Below are positions 1 to 8,392 of a stretch of 64,000 nucleotides of DNA, piece by piece. Origin of the DNA: Streptomyces sp. DT2A-34 (GTDB taxonomy: Bacteria; Actinomycetota; Actinomycetes; Streptomycetales; Streptomycetaceae); the NCBI RefSeq assembly GCF_030499515.1, contig NZ_JASTWJ010000001.1, positions 7,358,001 to 7,422,000 on the forward strand, in the 5' to 3' direction. The translations under genes and the position numbers were made by a program. The stretch's first letter is position 1, and each line of letters starts with the position of its first letter. A model generated the notes under the pieces. The model saw only the letters and a list, made by a program, of their open reading frames with translations, searched no databases and was not told the origin of the DNA.

Positions 1-937
1 TGCCGTCACCCGGGATCACCGTGTAGCTGCCCGCCACCATGACCGGGAAGGTGACCAGGGCCTGCTCCACGCCGGGCAGTCTGGCCAGCGTCACCTGGCC
101 GCCGCTGATCAGGTTGGCCAGCAGCACCGACAGCTCCGGGTCGACCGACTTCAGCAGCGAGTTCACCTCCTGTGCCGCCGGCCTCGCGTTGCCGATCAGC
201 TTGCGCAGGTCACCGTCGCTCGCCTTCAACTGGGCTGTGAGGGTTGCCAGATCGTGCGCGAACGACTTGATCGACGAGCCTTGGTCCGCCTGCGTCTTGA
301 GGACCCTGCTCGAGTCCTCGATGAGCGCGATCGTCTCCGGCAGGGCGTCCGATGCCGACTCGATCAGGCCGTTGCCCGACTCCACCAGGCGGCTCAGGTT
401 CGGGCCGGTTCCGGCGAACGCCTCGCCCAACTCGTCGACCGTGATCCGCAGGTCGTCCTTGCCCACCGAGTTCACCAGCCGGTCCAGGCTGAGGACCAGT
501 TCCGTCGTCGGCAGCGGTACGCGGGTGTTCCGGCGCGGGATGCTGCTGCCGTCGAGCAGGTACGGGCCGTCGGACGTGCGGGGTTGCAGGTCGACGTACT
601 GCTCGCCCACCGCCGAGCGGTTCGCGACCACGGCAAGGGTGTCCGCCGGGATGCGCGGCGCCCCGTCCTTGATGTCCAGGGTGACCGAGACACCGCCGGA
701 GCCGGACCCGGAGCCCCTCAGGTGCAGCGCGCCCACCTTCCCCACCGGCACCCCGCGATACGTCACCTCGGCGCCGGGGAAGACGCCCCCGGAGTCGGTG
801 AAGTCGGCGCGCACGGTGTAGCCGCGGTCCAGGACGGCGTCGACGAGGCCGGTGTACTCGGCGCCTACGTACGACACGCCTACGGCGGTGATGGTGGCGA
901 AGGCCAGCAGTTGGACCTTGACCGTACGGGTGATCAC
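1..937 (-). CDS. mceF: Mce family protein, sixth (MceF position), partial
   Basis: Substrate-binding MCE protein of the lipid-import system; the MCE domain helps form the envelope conduit feeding the YrbE permease. The reading frame opens with GTG at 937, overlapping the preceding mceE stop by 4 bp (GTGA), and runs off the left window edge after about 312 codons, so the C-terminus is not visible. One N-terminal hydrophobic segment (KVQLLAFATITAVGVSYVGA) is followed by the MCE core with 'GVFPGAEVTYRGVPVGKV', then a helical region starting near 'LVLSLDRLVNSVGKDDL'. It is the last mce gene of the operon seen here. Assignment to the F position is by order; the symbol is positional. Confidence 0.9.
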   Translation of the reverse strand, partial: MITRTVKVQLLAFATITAVGVSYVGAEYTGLVDAVLDRGYTVRADFTDSGGVFPGAEVTYRGVPVGKVGALHLRGSGSGSGGVSVTLDIKDGAPRIPADTLAVVANRSAVGEQYVDLQPRTSDGPYLLDGSSIPRRNTRVPLPTTELVLSLDRLVNSVGKDDLRITVDELGEAFAGTGPNLSRLVESGNGLIESASDALPETIALIEDSSRVLKTQADQGSSIKSFAHDLATLTAQLKASDGDLRKLIGNARPAAQEVNSLLKSVDPELSVLLANLISGGQVTLARLPGVEQALVTFPVMVAGSYTVIPGDG

Positions 938-2292
938 GGCTGGACCCCCTTCAGCATCAGCTCGGCGAGTTCGAGGTTGATCCCCTCGGGCCAGTCGCCC
1001 CCGGCCACATAGGCGGCCGTGCACACCGGCGGGCACAGCAGGTCGCCGCCGCCCCCGGACGGGGCCGAGGGGGACGACGGCACGCTCGGACCGCTCGGCA
1101 GCGCCGTGGGCGTGGGCACGCCCGGCAGCTCCGGGAGATCCGGTACGTCCGGCAGGTCAGGGGCCTCGGGAAGCTCGGGCCCCTGGGTCCCCCCGTCGCC
1201 GCCCCGGCCGCCGTCCGGCTCGTCGGTCAAGTTGCCGTAGATCCCGGCCAGGTCGAGGTCCGCGGTGATGTGGAGGTTGACGTAGTCGCCCTTGATGGCG
1301 TCCACCGCGTTGCGCGGGAAGGGGTAAGTGGTGAGCAGTTCAAGGGAGTTGGGCAGGTCGTCACCCGCCTTGTTGAGCTGCTGCAGGATCGGGCGGAGCC
1401 GCTTCAGGTTGGCGACCGTGTCGTCGTGCGAGGCGTTGACCACCTTGGTGCCCGTCCTGCCGAGCTTCGACAGCGCGGTGAGCATGCGCGTCAGGTCGCG
1501 CCGCTGGTCGGCCAGGACCTTGAGAGCCGGTGGCATCTCCTCCACCGCGTCGGCGATGGTCTCCTTCTCCTTGCCGAGGCGTTTGGCGAGTCGGTCCACG
1601 GCCTTCAGTGCCCGGACGATGTCCTGCTTCTGCTTGTCCAGGCCGCCCAGGAACGTGTCCAGCTCCTTCAACAGCGACTTGACCCGGTTCTCCCGCCCCT
1701 CCAGCGCCTTGTTCAGCTCCACGGTGATCGTCTTGAGCTGGGCCACTCCGCCGCCGTTGAGCAGGGCGGACAGCGCCGACAGCACCTCCTCGATCTCCGG
1801 GTTGCGGCCGCTGCGGGACAGGGGGATCACATCGCCGTCGCCGAGGCGGCCGACCGGTGTGGTGGCCGGCGGCTTGGACAGCGCCACGTACTTCTCGCCG
1901 AGCATGCTGGTCTGGCGCAGTTCCGCGATCGCGTTGGCGGGCAGCTTCACCGAGTCGGCGACCCGCAGGCGCACGCGCGCGTGCCAGCCCTTCAGCTCCA
2001 CCTTCTCGACCGCGCCGACCGTGACGTTGTTGACCTTCACCGCCGACTGCGGCACCAGGTCGAGGACGTCGCGGAACTCCACGGTGACGTGGTAGGCGTT
2101 CCCGTCCGATGCCGCTCCGCCGGGCAGCTGGACGTCGTACCAGCCGTTGAACTCGCAGCCGGTCAGCAGCAGTGAGCCGACTGCCGCCCACGCCGCCATC
2201 CCGCCTCTGCCCGGCATGCCCTTGCGCGGCATGCCCTTGCCCGGCATGCCCCTGCGCGGCGCGCGCTCGACGCTCATGCGCTCGACACTCAT
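934..2292 (-). CDS. mceE: Mce family lipoprotein (MceE position)
   Basis: Lipid-anchored Mce protein of 452 residues. A lipobox LLLTGC places the modified cysteine at about residue 46, as expected for the fifth mce gene (LprK/MceE type). The MCE domain begins around 'VQLPGGAASDGNAYHVTVEF'; a long coiled helical region follows, and the C-terminus is a proline-rich tail with PDLP/PDVP/PELP repeats and then an S/P/G stretch. The ATG at 2292 overlaps the mceD stop (ATGA). The n-region before the lipobox is unusually long and built of short repeats (MSVER twice, then GMPGK/GMPRK/GMPGR), so the true start could be one of several internal Met codons down to 2199. Confidence 0.92.
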   Translation of the reverse strand: MSVERMSVERAPRRGMPGKGMPRKGMPGRGGMAAWAAVGSLLLTGCEFNGWYDVQLPGGAASDGNAYHVTVEFRDVLDLVPQSAVKVNNVTVGAVEKVELKGWHARVRLRVADSVKLPANAIAELRQTSMLGEKYVALSKPPATTPVGRLGDGDVIPLSRSGRNPEIEEVLSALSALLNGGGVAQLKTITVELNKALEGRENRVKSLLKELDTFLGGLDKQKQDIVRALKAVDRLAKRLGKEKETIADAVEEMPPALKVLADQRRDLTRMLTALSKLGRTGTKVVNASHDDTVANLKRLRPILQQLNKAGDDLPNSLELLTTYPFPRNAVDAIKGDYVNLHITADLDLAGIYGNLTDEPDGGRGGDGGTQGPELPEAPDLPDVPDLPELPGVPTPTALPSGPSVPSSPSAPSGGGGDLLCPPVCTAAYVAGGDWPEGINLELAELMLKGVQP

Positions 2293-3422
2293 GCGCTCGC
2301 CCCCAGAATTCCGCCGAGCGTGCGATCGACCGTGCCCGTGACCGCCGTGCCGCCCTGCGGCAGCTCCGGCAGCGAGTCGAACAGCTCCCTCAGCTCCTCG
2401 CAGTCGGGGTTGTCGCCGCCCTCGTCCCCGGTCGTCCGCAGCACCGAGCACAGCAGTGACGCCGGATCCTGCGCCTGATCGGCGTTGTTGCGGGTGTCGA
2501 GGGTGCCGGCCGCCGGGTTGTAGGCGTTGTTCAGGTTCGACATGCCGGTCGGGGCGACTTCCAACAGCTCCTCCAGCGCGGCCCGTTGGGTGACGAGCAC
2601 CTTGGTCACCTTGCTGAGACCCTCCACGTTCGAGGTCAGCGACTTCTTGTTCTTCTTCACGAAGGCCGACACATCGCCCAGCGCCGTCCCGAGGTGCTTC
2701 AGCGCCGCCGCCAAGTCCTTTCGCTCGCCCGCCAGTTGATCCGCCACCTTCGCGAGGCTGCTGTTGAACGACCGCACGCTCTTGTCGTCCGCCGCCAGCG
2801 CCGCCGTGAAGACCTGGAGGTTGCGGATCGTGCCGAACAGGTCCGTGCGGCCGTCGGACAGGGTGGTGACCGCCGCCGCGAGGTCCTCGACCGTCCGGTT
2901 GAGGTTCTTGCCCTGGCCGTCCAGGTTGTCCGCGCTCACTCCGAGCAGCCGGGACAGGGAGCCGTCCTTGTTGGCGCCGTCCGGGCCGAGCGCCTCGGCC
3001 GTGGTGTGCAGGCTGTCGAAGACGCGGTCGAGTTCGACGGGTACGGCCGTACGGGACTCGGGGATCTCGTCCCCGGTCCGCAGCACCGGCCCGCTGCCCC
3101 GGTACACCGGCAGCAGCTGTAGGTAACGGTCGCTGACCACCGAGGAGTTGATGATGGCGGCCTGTGCGTCCGCCGGGACCTTGCGGCCGGCGTCGTACTC
3201 CAGCTCCACCCGCACCCGGCCGCCCTCCGGCGTGATCTCCTTGACCTCGCCGATCCGGACGCCCAGCACGCGCACGTCCGAGCCCGGGTAGATGCCGACC
3301 GTGCGCGGGAAGTACGCCGTGACGCGGACCGGCTCGGGGCGGGGCCACAGTACGCAGGCGAGCGCGGCGACGACGGTCAGTACCGTCAGCAGGGCCAGGC
3401 GCTTCCTCCAACGGCTGCTCAC
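2289..3422 (-). CDS. mceD: Mce family protein (MceD position)
   Basis: Fourth Mce protein, 377 residues. One N-terminal transmembrane anchor (LALLTVLTVVAALACVLW), an MCE domain with 'GIYPGSDVRVLGVRIGEVKE', then a long alpha-helical, needle-like region and a short C-terminal tail. GTG at 3422 overlaps the mceC stop by 4 bp, and its own stop overlaps the mceE start, so translation is probably coupled. Family knowledge: hetero-hexameric Mce assemblies carry lipids or sterols across the envelope to YrbE. The substrate of this system cannot be read from sequence. Confidence 0.92.
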   Translation of the reverse strand: MSSRWRKRLALLTVLTVVAALACVLWPRPEPVRVTAYFPRTVGIYPGSDVRVLGVRIGEVKEITPEGGRVRVELEYDAGRKVPADAQAAIINSSVVSDRYLQLLPVYRGSGPVLRTGDEIPESRTAVPVELDRVFDSLHTTAEALGPDGANKDGSLSRLLGVSADNLDGQGKNLNRTVEDLAAAVTTLSDGRTDLFGTIRNLQVFTAALAADDKSVRSFNSSLAKVADQLAGERKDLAAALKHLGTALGDVSAFVKKNKKSLTSNVEGLSKVTKVLVTQRAALEELLEVAPTGMSNLNNAYNPAAGTLDTRNNADQAQDPASLLCSVLRTTGDEGGDNPDCEELRELFDSLPELPQGGTAVTGTVDRTLGGILGASA

Positions 3423-4510
3423 CGTGCACCTCCCGTCCGCGTCCGCGGCACCACCGGAGCAGCGACCAGGTTCTGGACGTAGGAGTCGAACCAGCGGCCG
3501 TTGCCGAGGGTGTTGGTGAACAGCCGCGTATAAGGGGCGAGGAGCTTGATGCTCCGGTCCAGGCTGGATTGGTTGCGCTCAAGCATCTCCACCACGCGGT
3601 TCAGGCCCTTGAGTGCGGGCCCGATCTCCTTGTCGTTGTCCTGGACGAGGCCGGAGAGCTGGATGCCGAGGGCGGCGGAGCTCTTCAGCAGTTTGTGGAT
3701 CGCCTCGCGGCGCCTGCTGATCTCCCGGAACAGCTTGTCGCCGTCCTTGACCAGGGTGGTGAAGTCCGATGACCGGTCGGCCAGTACGCCCGTGACGCCG
3801 TTGGCGTGGTCCAGCAGTTCGCGCAGCGCCTTGTCGCGGGACGCGACCGTCCGGGAGATCTGCGACAGGCCCTTGATGGACGCCCGTACCTCTTCCGGCG
3901 AGTCCTCGAAGGTGGTCGAGAGGGTGTCCAGGGCCTTCGCCACGCGGTCGGTGTCGACCTCCTCCGTCGTGGTGGTGAGGTCGCTGAAGGCCTGGACGAC
4001 GTCGTAGGCCGGGACAGTGCGCTTGAGCGGGATCTCGCTGCCGGGCGCCAACTGGCCGCCGCCCTTGGGGTGCAGTGCGAGGTACTTCGCGCCGAGGACC
4101 GTCTTGACCCGGATCGAAGCGCCGGTCTCGGTGCCGAAGCCGGGCTCGCCCTTGATCTTGAAGGTGACCTTGACGTGGTCGCCGTCCAGGTCGACCTCCT
4201 CCACCTTGCCGACCTTGACCCCGGCGATCCGCACCTCGTCACCGGGCTTGAGACCGCCCGCCTCGGCGAACGCCGCGCTGTACGTCTCGCCGTCACCGAT
4301 CACCGGCAGGCGGTCGGCGTTGAACGCGGCCACCGTCAGCAGGGCGAGGACGGTGAGCCCGACGGCGCCGATGACGACGGGATTGCGCTCGCGGAAGGGG
4401 GAGAGGTGCGGGCGGCGGAACCGGATGCGGGGGAGCCGTGGCAGCCGCACAATCCGCGGCGGCTCGACCCGCACCTTGAACAGCGGCGCCGGGCGTGTCC
4501 TACGGCTCAT
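3419..4510 (-). CDS. mceC: Mce family protein (MceC position)
   Basis: Third Mce protein, 363 residues from the ATG at 4510, which overlaps the mceB stop (ATGA); an in-frame ATG three codons upstream (4519) is less likely. A basic, proline-rich cytoplasmic leader (RTRPAPLFKVRVEPPRIVRL) precedes one membrane segment (VVIGAVGLTVLALLTVAAF). The MCE domain carries 'GLKPGDEVRIAGVKVGKVEE', the characteristic glycine/valine loop, and a helical C-terminal half follows. It lies within the tightly overlapped operon and its product should act in the cell envelope with the other five Mce proteins. Confidence 0.92.
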   Translation of the reverse strand: MSRRTRPAPLFKVRVEPPRIVRLPRLPRIRFRRPHLSPFRERNPVVIGAVGLTVLALLTVAAFNADRLPVIGDGETYSAAFAEAGGLKPGDEVRIAGVKVGKVEEVDLDGDHVKVTFKIKGEPGFGTETGASIRVKTVLGAKYLALHPKGGGQLAPGSEIPLKRTVPAYDVVQAFSDLTTTTEEVDTDRVAKALDTLSTTFEDSPEEVRASIKGLSQISRTVASRDKALRELLDHANGVTGVLADRSSDFTTLVKDGDKLFREISRRREAIHKLLKSSAALGIQLSGLVQDNDKEIGPALKGLNRVVEMLERNQSSLDRSIKLLAPYTRLFTNTLGNGRWFDSYVQNLVAAPVVPRTRTGGAR

Positions 4511-5559
4511 GCCCCGCACCTCGCCCTCGCCACATGCAGATCGGGCGTGAGCACCTGCTGGGACCCTGTCTTCGTCTTCGGCAGCACGATCCGGCCGTCG
4601 AAGTCGCAGAGGTAGAAGTTGAACCAGGAGCCGTAGGACGCCGTCCCGGTCAGCTCGTTCAGCTTGTTCGGCAGCCGCTTCAGCACGCCCTCCACGGTCT
4701 TCTCGTTGTCGTTCAGCGTTCCGGTGAGTTCGGTCAGCTCGGCGATGTCGTCCTTCAGCGGCGGACGTGCGTCCTTCAGCAGGCCCGAGGTGGCCTCCGT
4801 CAGGTCGCCGATGCTCACCAGGGACTGCCCGATGGGCTTGCGGTCGGCGGACAGGCCCGAGATGACCCGGCGCAGCTGCTTGAGCAGACCGGAGAACCGG
4901 GCGCCGCGCTGGTCCAGCGTCCCCAGCACGGTGTTGAGGTTGTCGATCACCGAGCCGATCAGCTGGTCGCGGCCGGCCAGCGTCGAGGTGAGCGACGCCG
5001 TGTGCACGAGCAGGCTGTTGACGGTGCCGCCCTCGCCCTGGAGGGTCTTGATGATCTCGGTGGCGAGCTGGTTGACGTCCTTCGGGCTGAGCGCGGCGAA
5101 CAGCGGCTTGAAGCCGTTCAGCAGCGCGTTGAGGTCAAGGGCGGGCTGGGTGCGGGACAGCGGGATCGTCGCGCCGGGCCGCAGCAGCCGGGTGCCGTCG
5201 CCCGTGCCCTCGGTCAGCGCGACATACCGCTGGCCGACCAGGTTGCGGTAGCGGATGACCGCGCCCGTGCTGGTGAGCAGCGGCCGTTCCTGGCTGACCG
5301 TGAAGGTGACCTCGGCCAGCGTCCGGTCCTTGATCCGGATTCCCTCGACCTCGCCGACCCGCACCCCGGCCACCCGGATGTCGTCGCCCTCCTCCAGGCC
5401 GGTCACATCGCTGAAGACCGCGTGATAGCGATGCTCCGGGGTGAAGGAGATGTTCACGATGGTGGCGGCGAGCAGGGTCGTCGCCAGGATGGTCACCAGC
5501 GCGAAAACGCTGAACTTGATCAAGGGGGCAGCGGTCTGCCGTGCGCCTGCGGTTCTCAT
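4507..5559 (-). CDS. mceB: Mce family protein (MceB position)
   Basis: Second Mce protein, 350 residues, ATG at 5559 overlapping the upstream mceA stop. N-terminal membrane anchor (FSVFALVTILATTLLAATIV), MCE domain with 'GLEEGDDIRVAGVRVGEVEG' and the 'VGQRYVALTEG' strand, then long helices. The C-terminus contains 'SWFNFYLCDFDGRI', a stretch typical of actinobacterial MceB proteins. Its length matches the family's usual 340-360 residues. It is translated as part of the yrbE-mce operon; no separate promoter is visible. Confidence 0.93.
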   Translation of the reverse strand: MRTAGARQTAAPLIKFSVFALVTILATTLLAATIVNISFTPEHRYHAVFSDVTGLEEGDDIRVAGVRVGEVEGIRIKDRTLAEVTFTVSQERPLLTSTGAVIRYRNLVGQRYVALTEGTGDGTRLLRPGATIPLSRTQPALDLNALLNGFKPLFAALSPKDVNQLATEIIKTLQGEGGTVNSLLVHTASLTSTLAGRDQLIGSVIDNLNTVLGTLDQRGARFSGLLKQLRRVISGLSADRKPIGQSLVSIGDLTEATSGLLKDARPPLKDDIAELTELTGTLNDNEKTVEGVLKRLPNKLNELTGTASYGSWFNFYLCDFDGRIVLPKTKTGSQQVLTPDLHVARARCGA

Positions 5560-6818
5560 GCGACGCTCACCGCCGTCCCGCGCGCCAGCGGTCCGAACAG
5601 CAGCGTCGCGACCGGCGGCACCTCGTCGGCGGGCACACCCAGGGCCGGGGCCACGAGCGAGCCGACCGCCCGCTGCTCCGCCCGGGTGGCGGACACGCCG
5701 AGCGGGCCGCCCGCGGAGGAACCCGCGGCCTTCGAACCGTCGTCGAGGTGTGCCCCGGGCGCCGGCACCGGCGGGTTCGGCAGATCCCGGCAGTCGGGCC
5801 CGGACCGCTCGCCGTAACGCGGCTCCTCACCCGGCTCGTACGCCCCTTGCGGCCGTACGACCTCCAGCGTGATGTGCATCTTGCCGCCCCGGAACGCCTC
5901 CTCCGAGGCCTTCTCCTGCCGGACCAGACCGGCCAGCAGACACGGGTACTCGGGGGAGTAGCGGGCGAACAGCTCCAGGGTCGGACGGGAGACCTGGCCG
6001 AGGGTGATGAGCCGGTCGCCGTTCTTGTCGAGGAAGTCCTCGGCCGTCCCCGCGACGGTCGCCGTGGTCTTCAACGCGGCCGCCAGCCGGTCCTTCTGCT
6101 CCACGATCGTGCGGCTGGTGGTGACGGTGTTGCGCAGGATCTCCATCAGGTCGGGTGCCGCGTCGCCGTAGATCTCGGCGACCTCGGCGAAGCGCGCGAT
6201 GTTCTCGGTGAGGGTGGGCAGATGGGGGTTGAGGCGGCGCAGGTAGGCCTCCAGGCGTGTGAGGTTGTCGCCGATCCGGTCGCCGCGGCCCTCCAGGGCG
6301 GTGGCGAAGGCGGAGAGGGTGGCGTTGAGCTTGCCGGGCTGGACGGTGCGCAGCAGGGGCATCAGGTCGTTCAGCAGCTGCTGCACCTCGATGCCGACGC
6401 GGGTGCGGTCCTGGGTGATGACGTCACCGGCGCGGATCGGGCGGGCCGAGGAGGACCCGGCGCCGGCGGGCGGCACCAGGTCGACGTACTTCTCGCCGAA
6501 CAGCGTCTTGGGCAGCAGGCGTGCGTGCACGTCGGACGGGATGTGGGCGACGTGCTCCGGTTTCAGCGCGATGTCCAGCGTCGCCTTCGTCCCGTCGGCG
6601 TGCACCTCGCGCACCTCGCCGACCAGCAGCCCGCGCAGCTTGACGTCGGCCCGCGGATCGAGCTGGTTGCCGAGGCTGTCGGCCTCCAGGGTGATCCGCA
6701 CGACCGGCGTGAACACCTGCCGGTAGACGGCGACCGACAGCGACAGCAGCAGCGCGAGTACGGCCAGGAACACGACCCCGTACAACCGCAGTCTCAGTAC
6801 CCTCATACGGCGGCTCAC
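5556..6818 (-). CDS. mceA: Mce family protein (MceA position)
   Basis: First Mce protein of the operon, about 420 residues. GTG at 6818 overlaps the stop of the second yrbE gene (GTGA), the overlap style used throughout this operon; an ATG four codons later (6806) is an alternative. A single N-terminal transmembrane helix (LYGVVFLAVLALLLSLSVAV) is followed by an MCE domain with 'QLDPRADVKLRGLLVGEVRE' and 'LFGEKYVDLVPP'. The long helical region ends in a tail that includes two cysteines (EYPCLLAGL, GPDCRDLPNPP). It should couple to the YrbE permease encoded just upstream. Confidence 0.93.
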   Translation of the reverse strand: MSRRMRVLRLRLYGVVFLAVLALLLSLSVAVYRQVFTPVVRITLEADSLGNQLDPRADVKLRGLLVGEVREVHADGTKATLDIALKPEHVAHIPSDVHARLLPKTLFGEKYVDLVPPAGAGSSSARPIRAGDVITQDRTRVGIEVQQLLNDLMPLLRTVQPGKLNATLSAFATALEGRGDRIGDNLTRLEAYLRRLNPHLPTLTENIARFAEVAEIYGDAAPDLMEILRNTVTTSRTIVEQKDRLAAALKTTATVAGTAEDFLDKNGDRLITLGQVSRPTLELFARYSPEYPCLLAGLVRQEKASEEAFRGGKMHITLEVVRPQGAYEPGEEPRYGERSGPDCRDLPNPPVPAPGAHLDDGSKAAGSSAGGPLGVSATRAEQRAVGSLVAPALGVPADEVPPVATLLFGPLARGTAVSVA

Positions 6819-7618
6819 CCCGCGATCCTTACGGTCGTGCTGGCGCCCCAGATCGCGAGCGACAGGAAGAAGTCGAGGACGTTGATCGCCACGATCGAGG
6901 TCCGCACCGCACGGCCCACCGCCACGCCGACCCCCGCCGGGCCGCCGCTCGCGTAGTAGCCGTAGAAGCAGTGCACGAGGATGATCAGGACGGCGAAGAC
7001 GAGCACCTTGCCGAAGGACCAGAGCACGTCGACCGGGGGCAGGTACTGCTGGAAGTAGTGGTCGTACGTGCCCGCCGACTGGCCGTAGTAGACGGTGGTG
7101 ATGGTGCGGGCGGCCAGGTACGAGGACAGCAGGCCGATCACATACAGCGGGATCACGGCCACGAATCCGGCGATCATCCGCGTCGTCACCAGGAACGGCA
7201 GCGAGGGCACGCCCATGACTTCGAGGGCGTCCGTCTCCTCGCTGATCCGCATCGCGCCGAGCTGGGCCGTGAACCCGGCGCCGACGGTCGCGGACAGCGC
7301 GAGTCCCGCCACCAGCGGGGCGATCTCCCGGGTGTTGAAGTACGCCGACAGGAACGCCACGAAGTTGGACGTGCCGAGCTGGTTGAGGGCCGCGTAGCCC
7401 TGGAGGCCGACCTCGGTGCCGGTGAAGAAGGACAGGAAGGCGATCACGCCGACCGTGCCGCCCACGACAGCGAGTGCGCCGCGGCCGAAACTCACCTCGG
7501 CGAGCAGCCGCAGGATCTCCTTCTTGTAGCGGCGCAGGGTGCGGCCGGTCCAGGCCAACGACCGCCCGTAGAAGGACAGCTGGGCACCCAGCTCCTCCAG
7601 ACCTTTCAACAGCGCCAT
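6815..7618 (-). CDS. yrbEB: YrbE/MlaE-family permease, second subunit
   Basis: Integral membrane permease of the Mce lipid importer, 267 residues. Five or six hydrophobic segments and the MlaE hallmarks are seen: an N-terminal amphipathic region, 'PLVAGLALSATVGAGFTAQLG', and the 'EETDALEVMGVPSL' loop that contacts the ATPase. ATG at 7618 sits 3 bp after the stop of the first yrbE gene, and its stop overlaps mceA. Two non-identical YrbE subunits are usual for actinobacterial mce operons. The gene symbol follows that convention. Confidence 0.93.
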   Translation of the reverse strand: MALLKGLEELGAQLSFYGRSLAWTGRTLRRYKKEILRLLAEVSFGRGALAVVGGTVGVIAFLSFFTGTEVGLQGYAALNQLGTSNFVAFLSAYFNTREIAPLVAGLALSATVGAGFTAQLGAMRISEETDALEVMGVPSLPFLVTTRMIAGFVAVIPLYVIGLLSSYLAARTITTVYYGQSAGTYDHYFQQYLPPVDVLWSFGKVLVFAVLIILVHCFYGYYASGGPAGVGVAVGRAVRTSIVAINVLDFFLSLAIWGASTTVRIAG

Positions 7619-7621
7619 GCC

Positions 7622-8392
7622 TCAGCCCCTCTGGGGAACGACTTGGAAGTACACGGCGGTCATCACGAAGTTCGTCACGAACAGCAACATGAAGGTGATC
7701 ACCACCGACTGGTTCACGGCGTCGCCCACACCCTTCGGGCCGCCCTTGGCGGTCAGTCCCTTGTACGAGGCGACGATCCCGGAGATCGCGCCGAAGACGA
7801 GTGCCTTGACCTCGGCCGCCCACAGGTCGGAGAGCTGGGCGAGCGTGGTGAAGGAGGCGAGGTAGGCGCCCGGAGTGCCGTTCTGCAGGACGACGTTGAA
7901 GAAGTAGCCGCCCGCCACGCCGACCACCGACACCAGGCCGTTGAGCAGCACGGCCACGACCATCGACGCCAGCACGCGCGGCACGACCAGGCGATGGATG
8001 GGGTCGATGCCGAGCACCTGCATCGCGTCGATCTCGTCCCGGATCTTCCGCGCCCCGAGGTCGGCGCAGATCGCCGTGCCGCCGGCGCCCGCGATGAGCA
8101 GCGCGGTGACGATCGGCGAGGCCTCGCGCAGTACGGCGAGCACGGAGGCGGCGCCCGAGAAGGACTGGGCGCCGAGCTGCCGGGTCAGGCTGCCGATCTG
8201 GAGAGCGATGACCGCGCCGAAGGGGATGGAGACGAGCGCCGTCGGCAGGATGGTGACGCTCGCGACGAACCACGCCTGCTGGATGAACTCCCTTGCCTGG
8301 AACGGCCGTCGGGGAATCGTCCGGACGACGTCCAGCGCCATCGCGAACAGGTTCCCCGACTGCCGCAGGGCTCCGGTGGGCGACAGTCTCAT
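7622..8392 (-). CDS. yrbEA: YrbE/MlaE-family permease, first subunit
   Basis: First permease subunit, 256 residues, with MlaE features: 'AGAGGTAICADLGARKIRDE' and 'EIDAMQVLGIDPIHRLVVPR', the cytoplasmic coupling loop. Several transmembrane helices follow, including 'VLASMVVAVLLNGLVSVVGV'. ATG at 8392 overlaps the stop of the ATPase gene (ATGA). With the second YrbE and the ATPase it forms the inner-membrane transport engine; the six Mce proteins supply the extracytoplasmic path. Confidence 0.93.
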   Translation of the reverse strand: MRLSPTGALRQSGNLFAMALDVVRTIPRRPFQAREFIQQAWFVASVTILPTALVSIPFGAVIALQIGSLTRQLGAQSFSGAASVLAVLREASPIVTALLIAGAGGTAICADLGARKIRDEIDAMQVLGIDPIHRLVVPRVLASMVVAVLLNGLVSVVGVAGGYFFNVVLQNGTPGAYLASFTTLAQLSDLWAAEVKALVFGAISGIVASYKGLTAKGGPKGVGDAVNQSVVITFMLLFVTNFVMTAVYFQVVPQRG

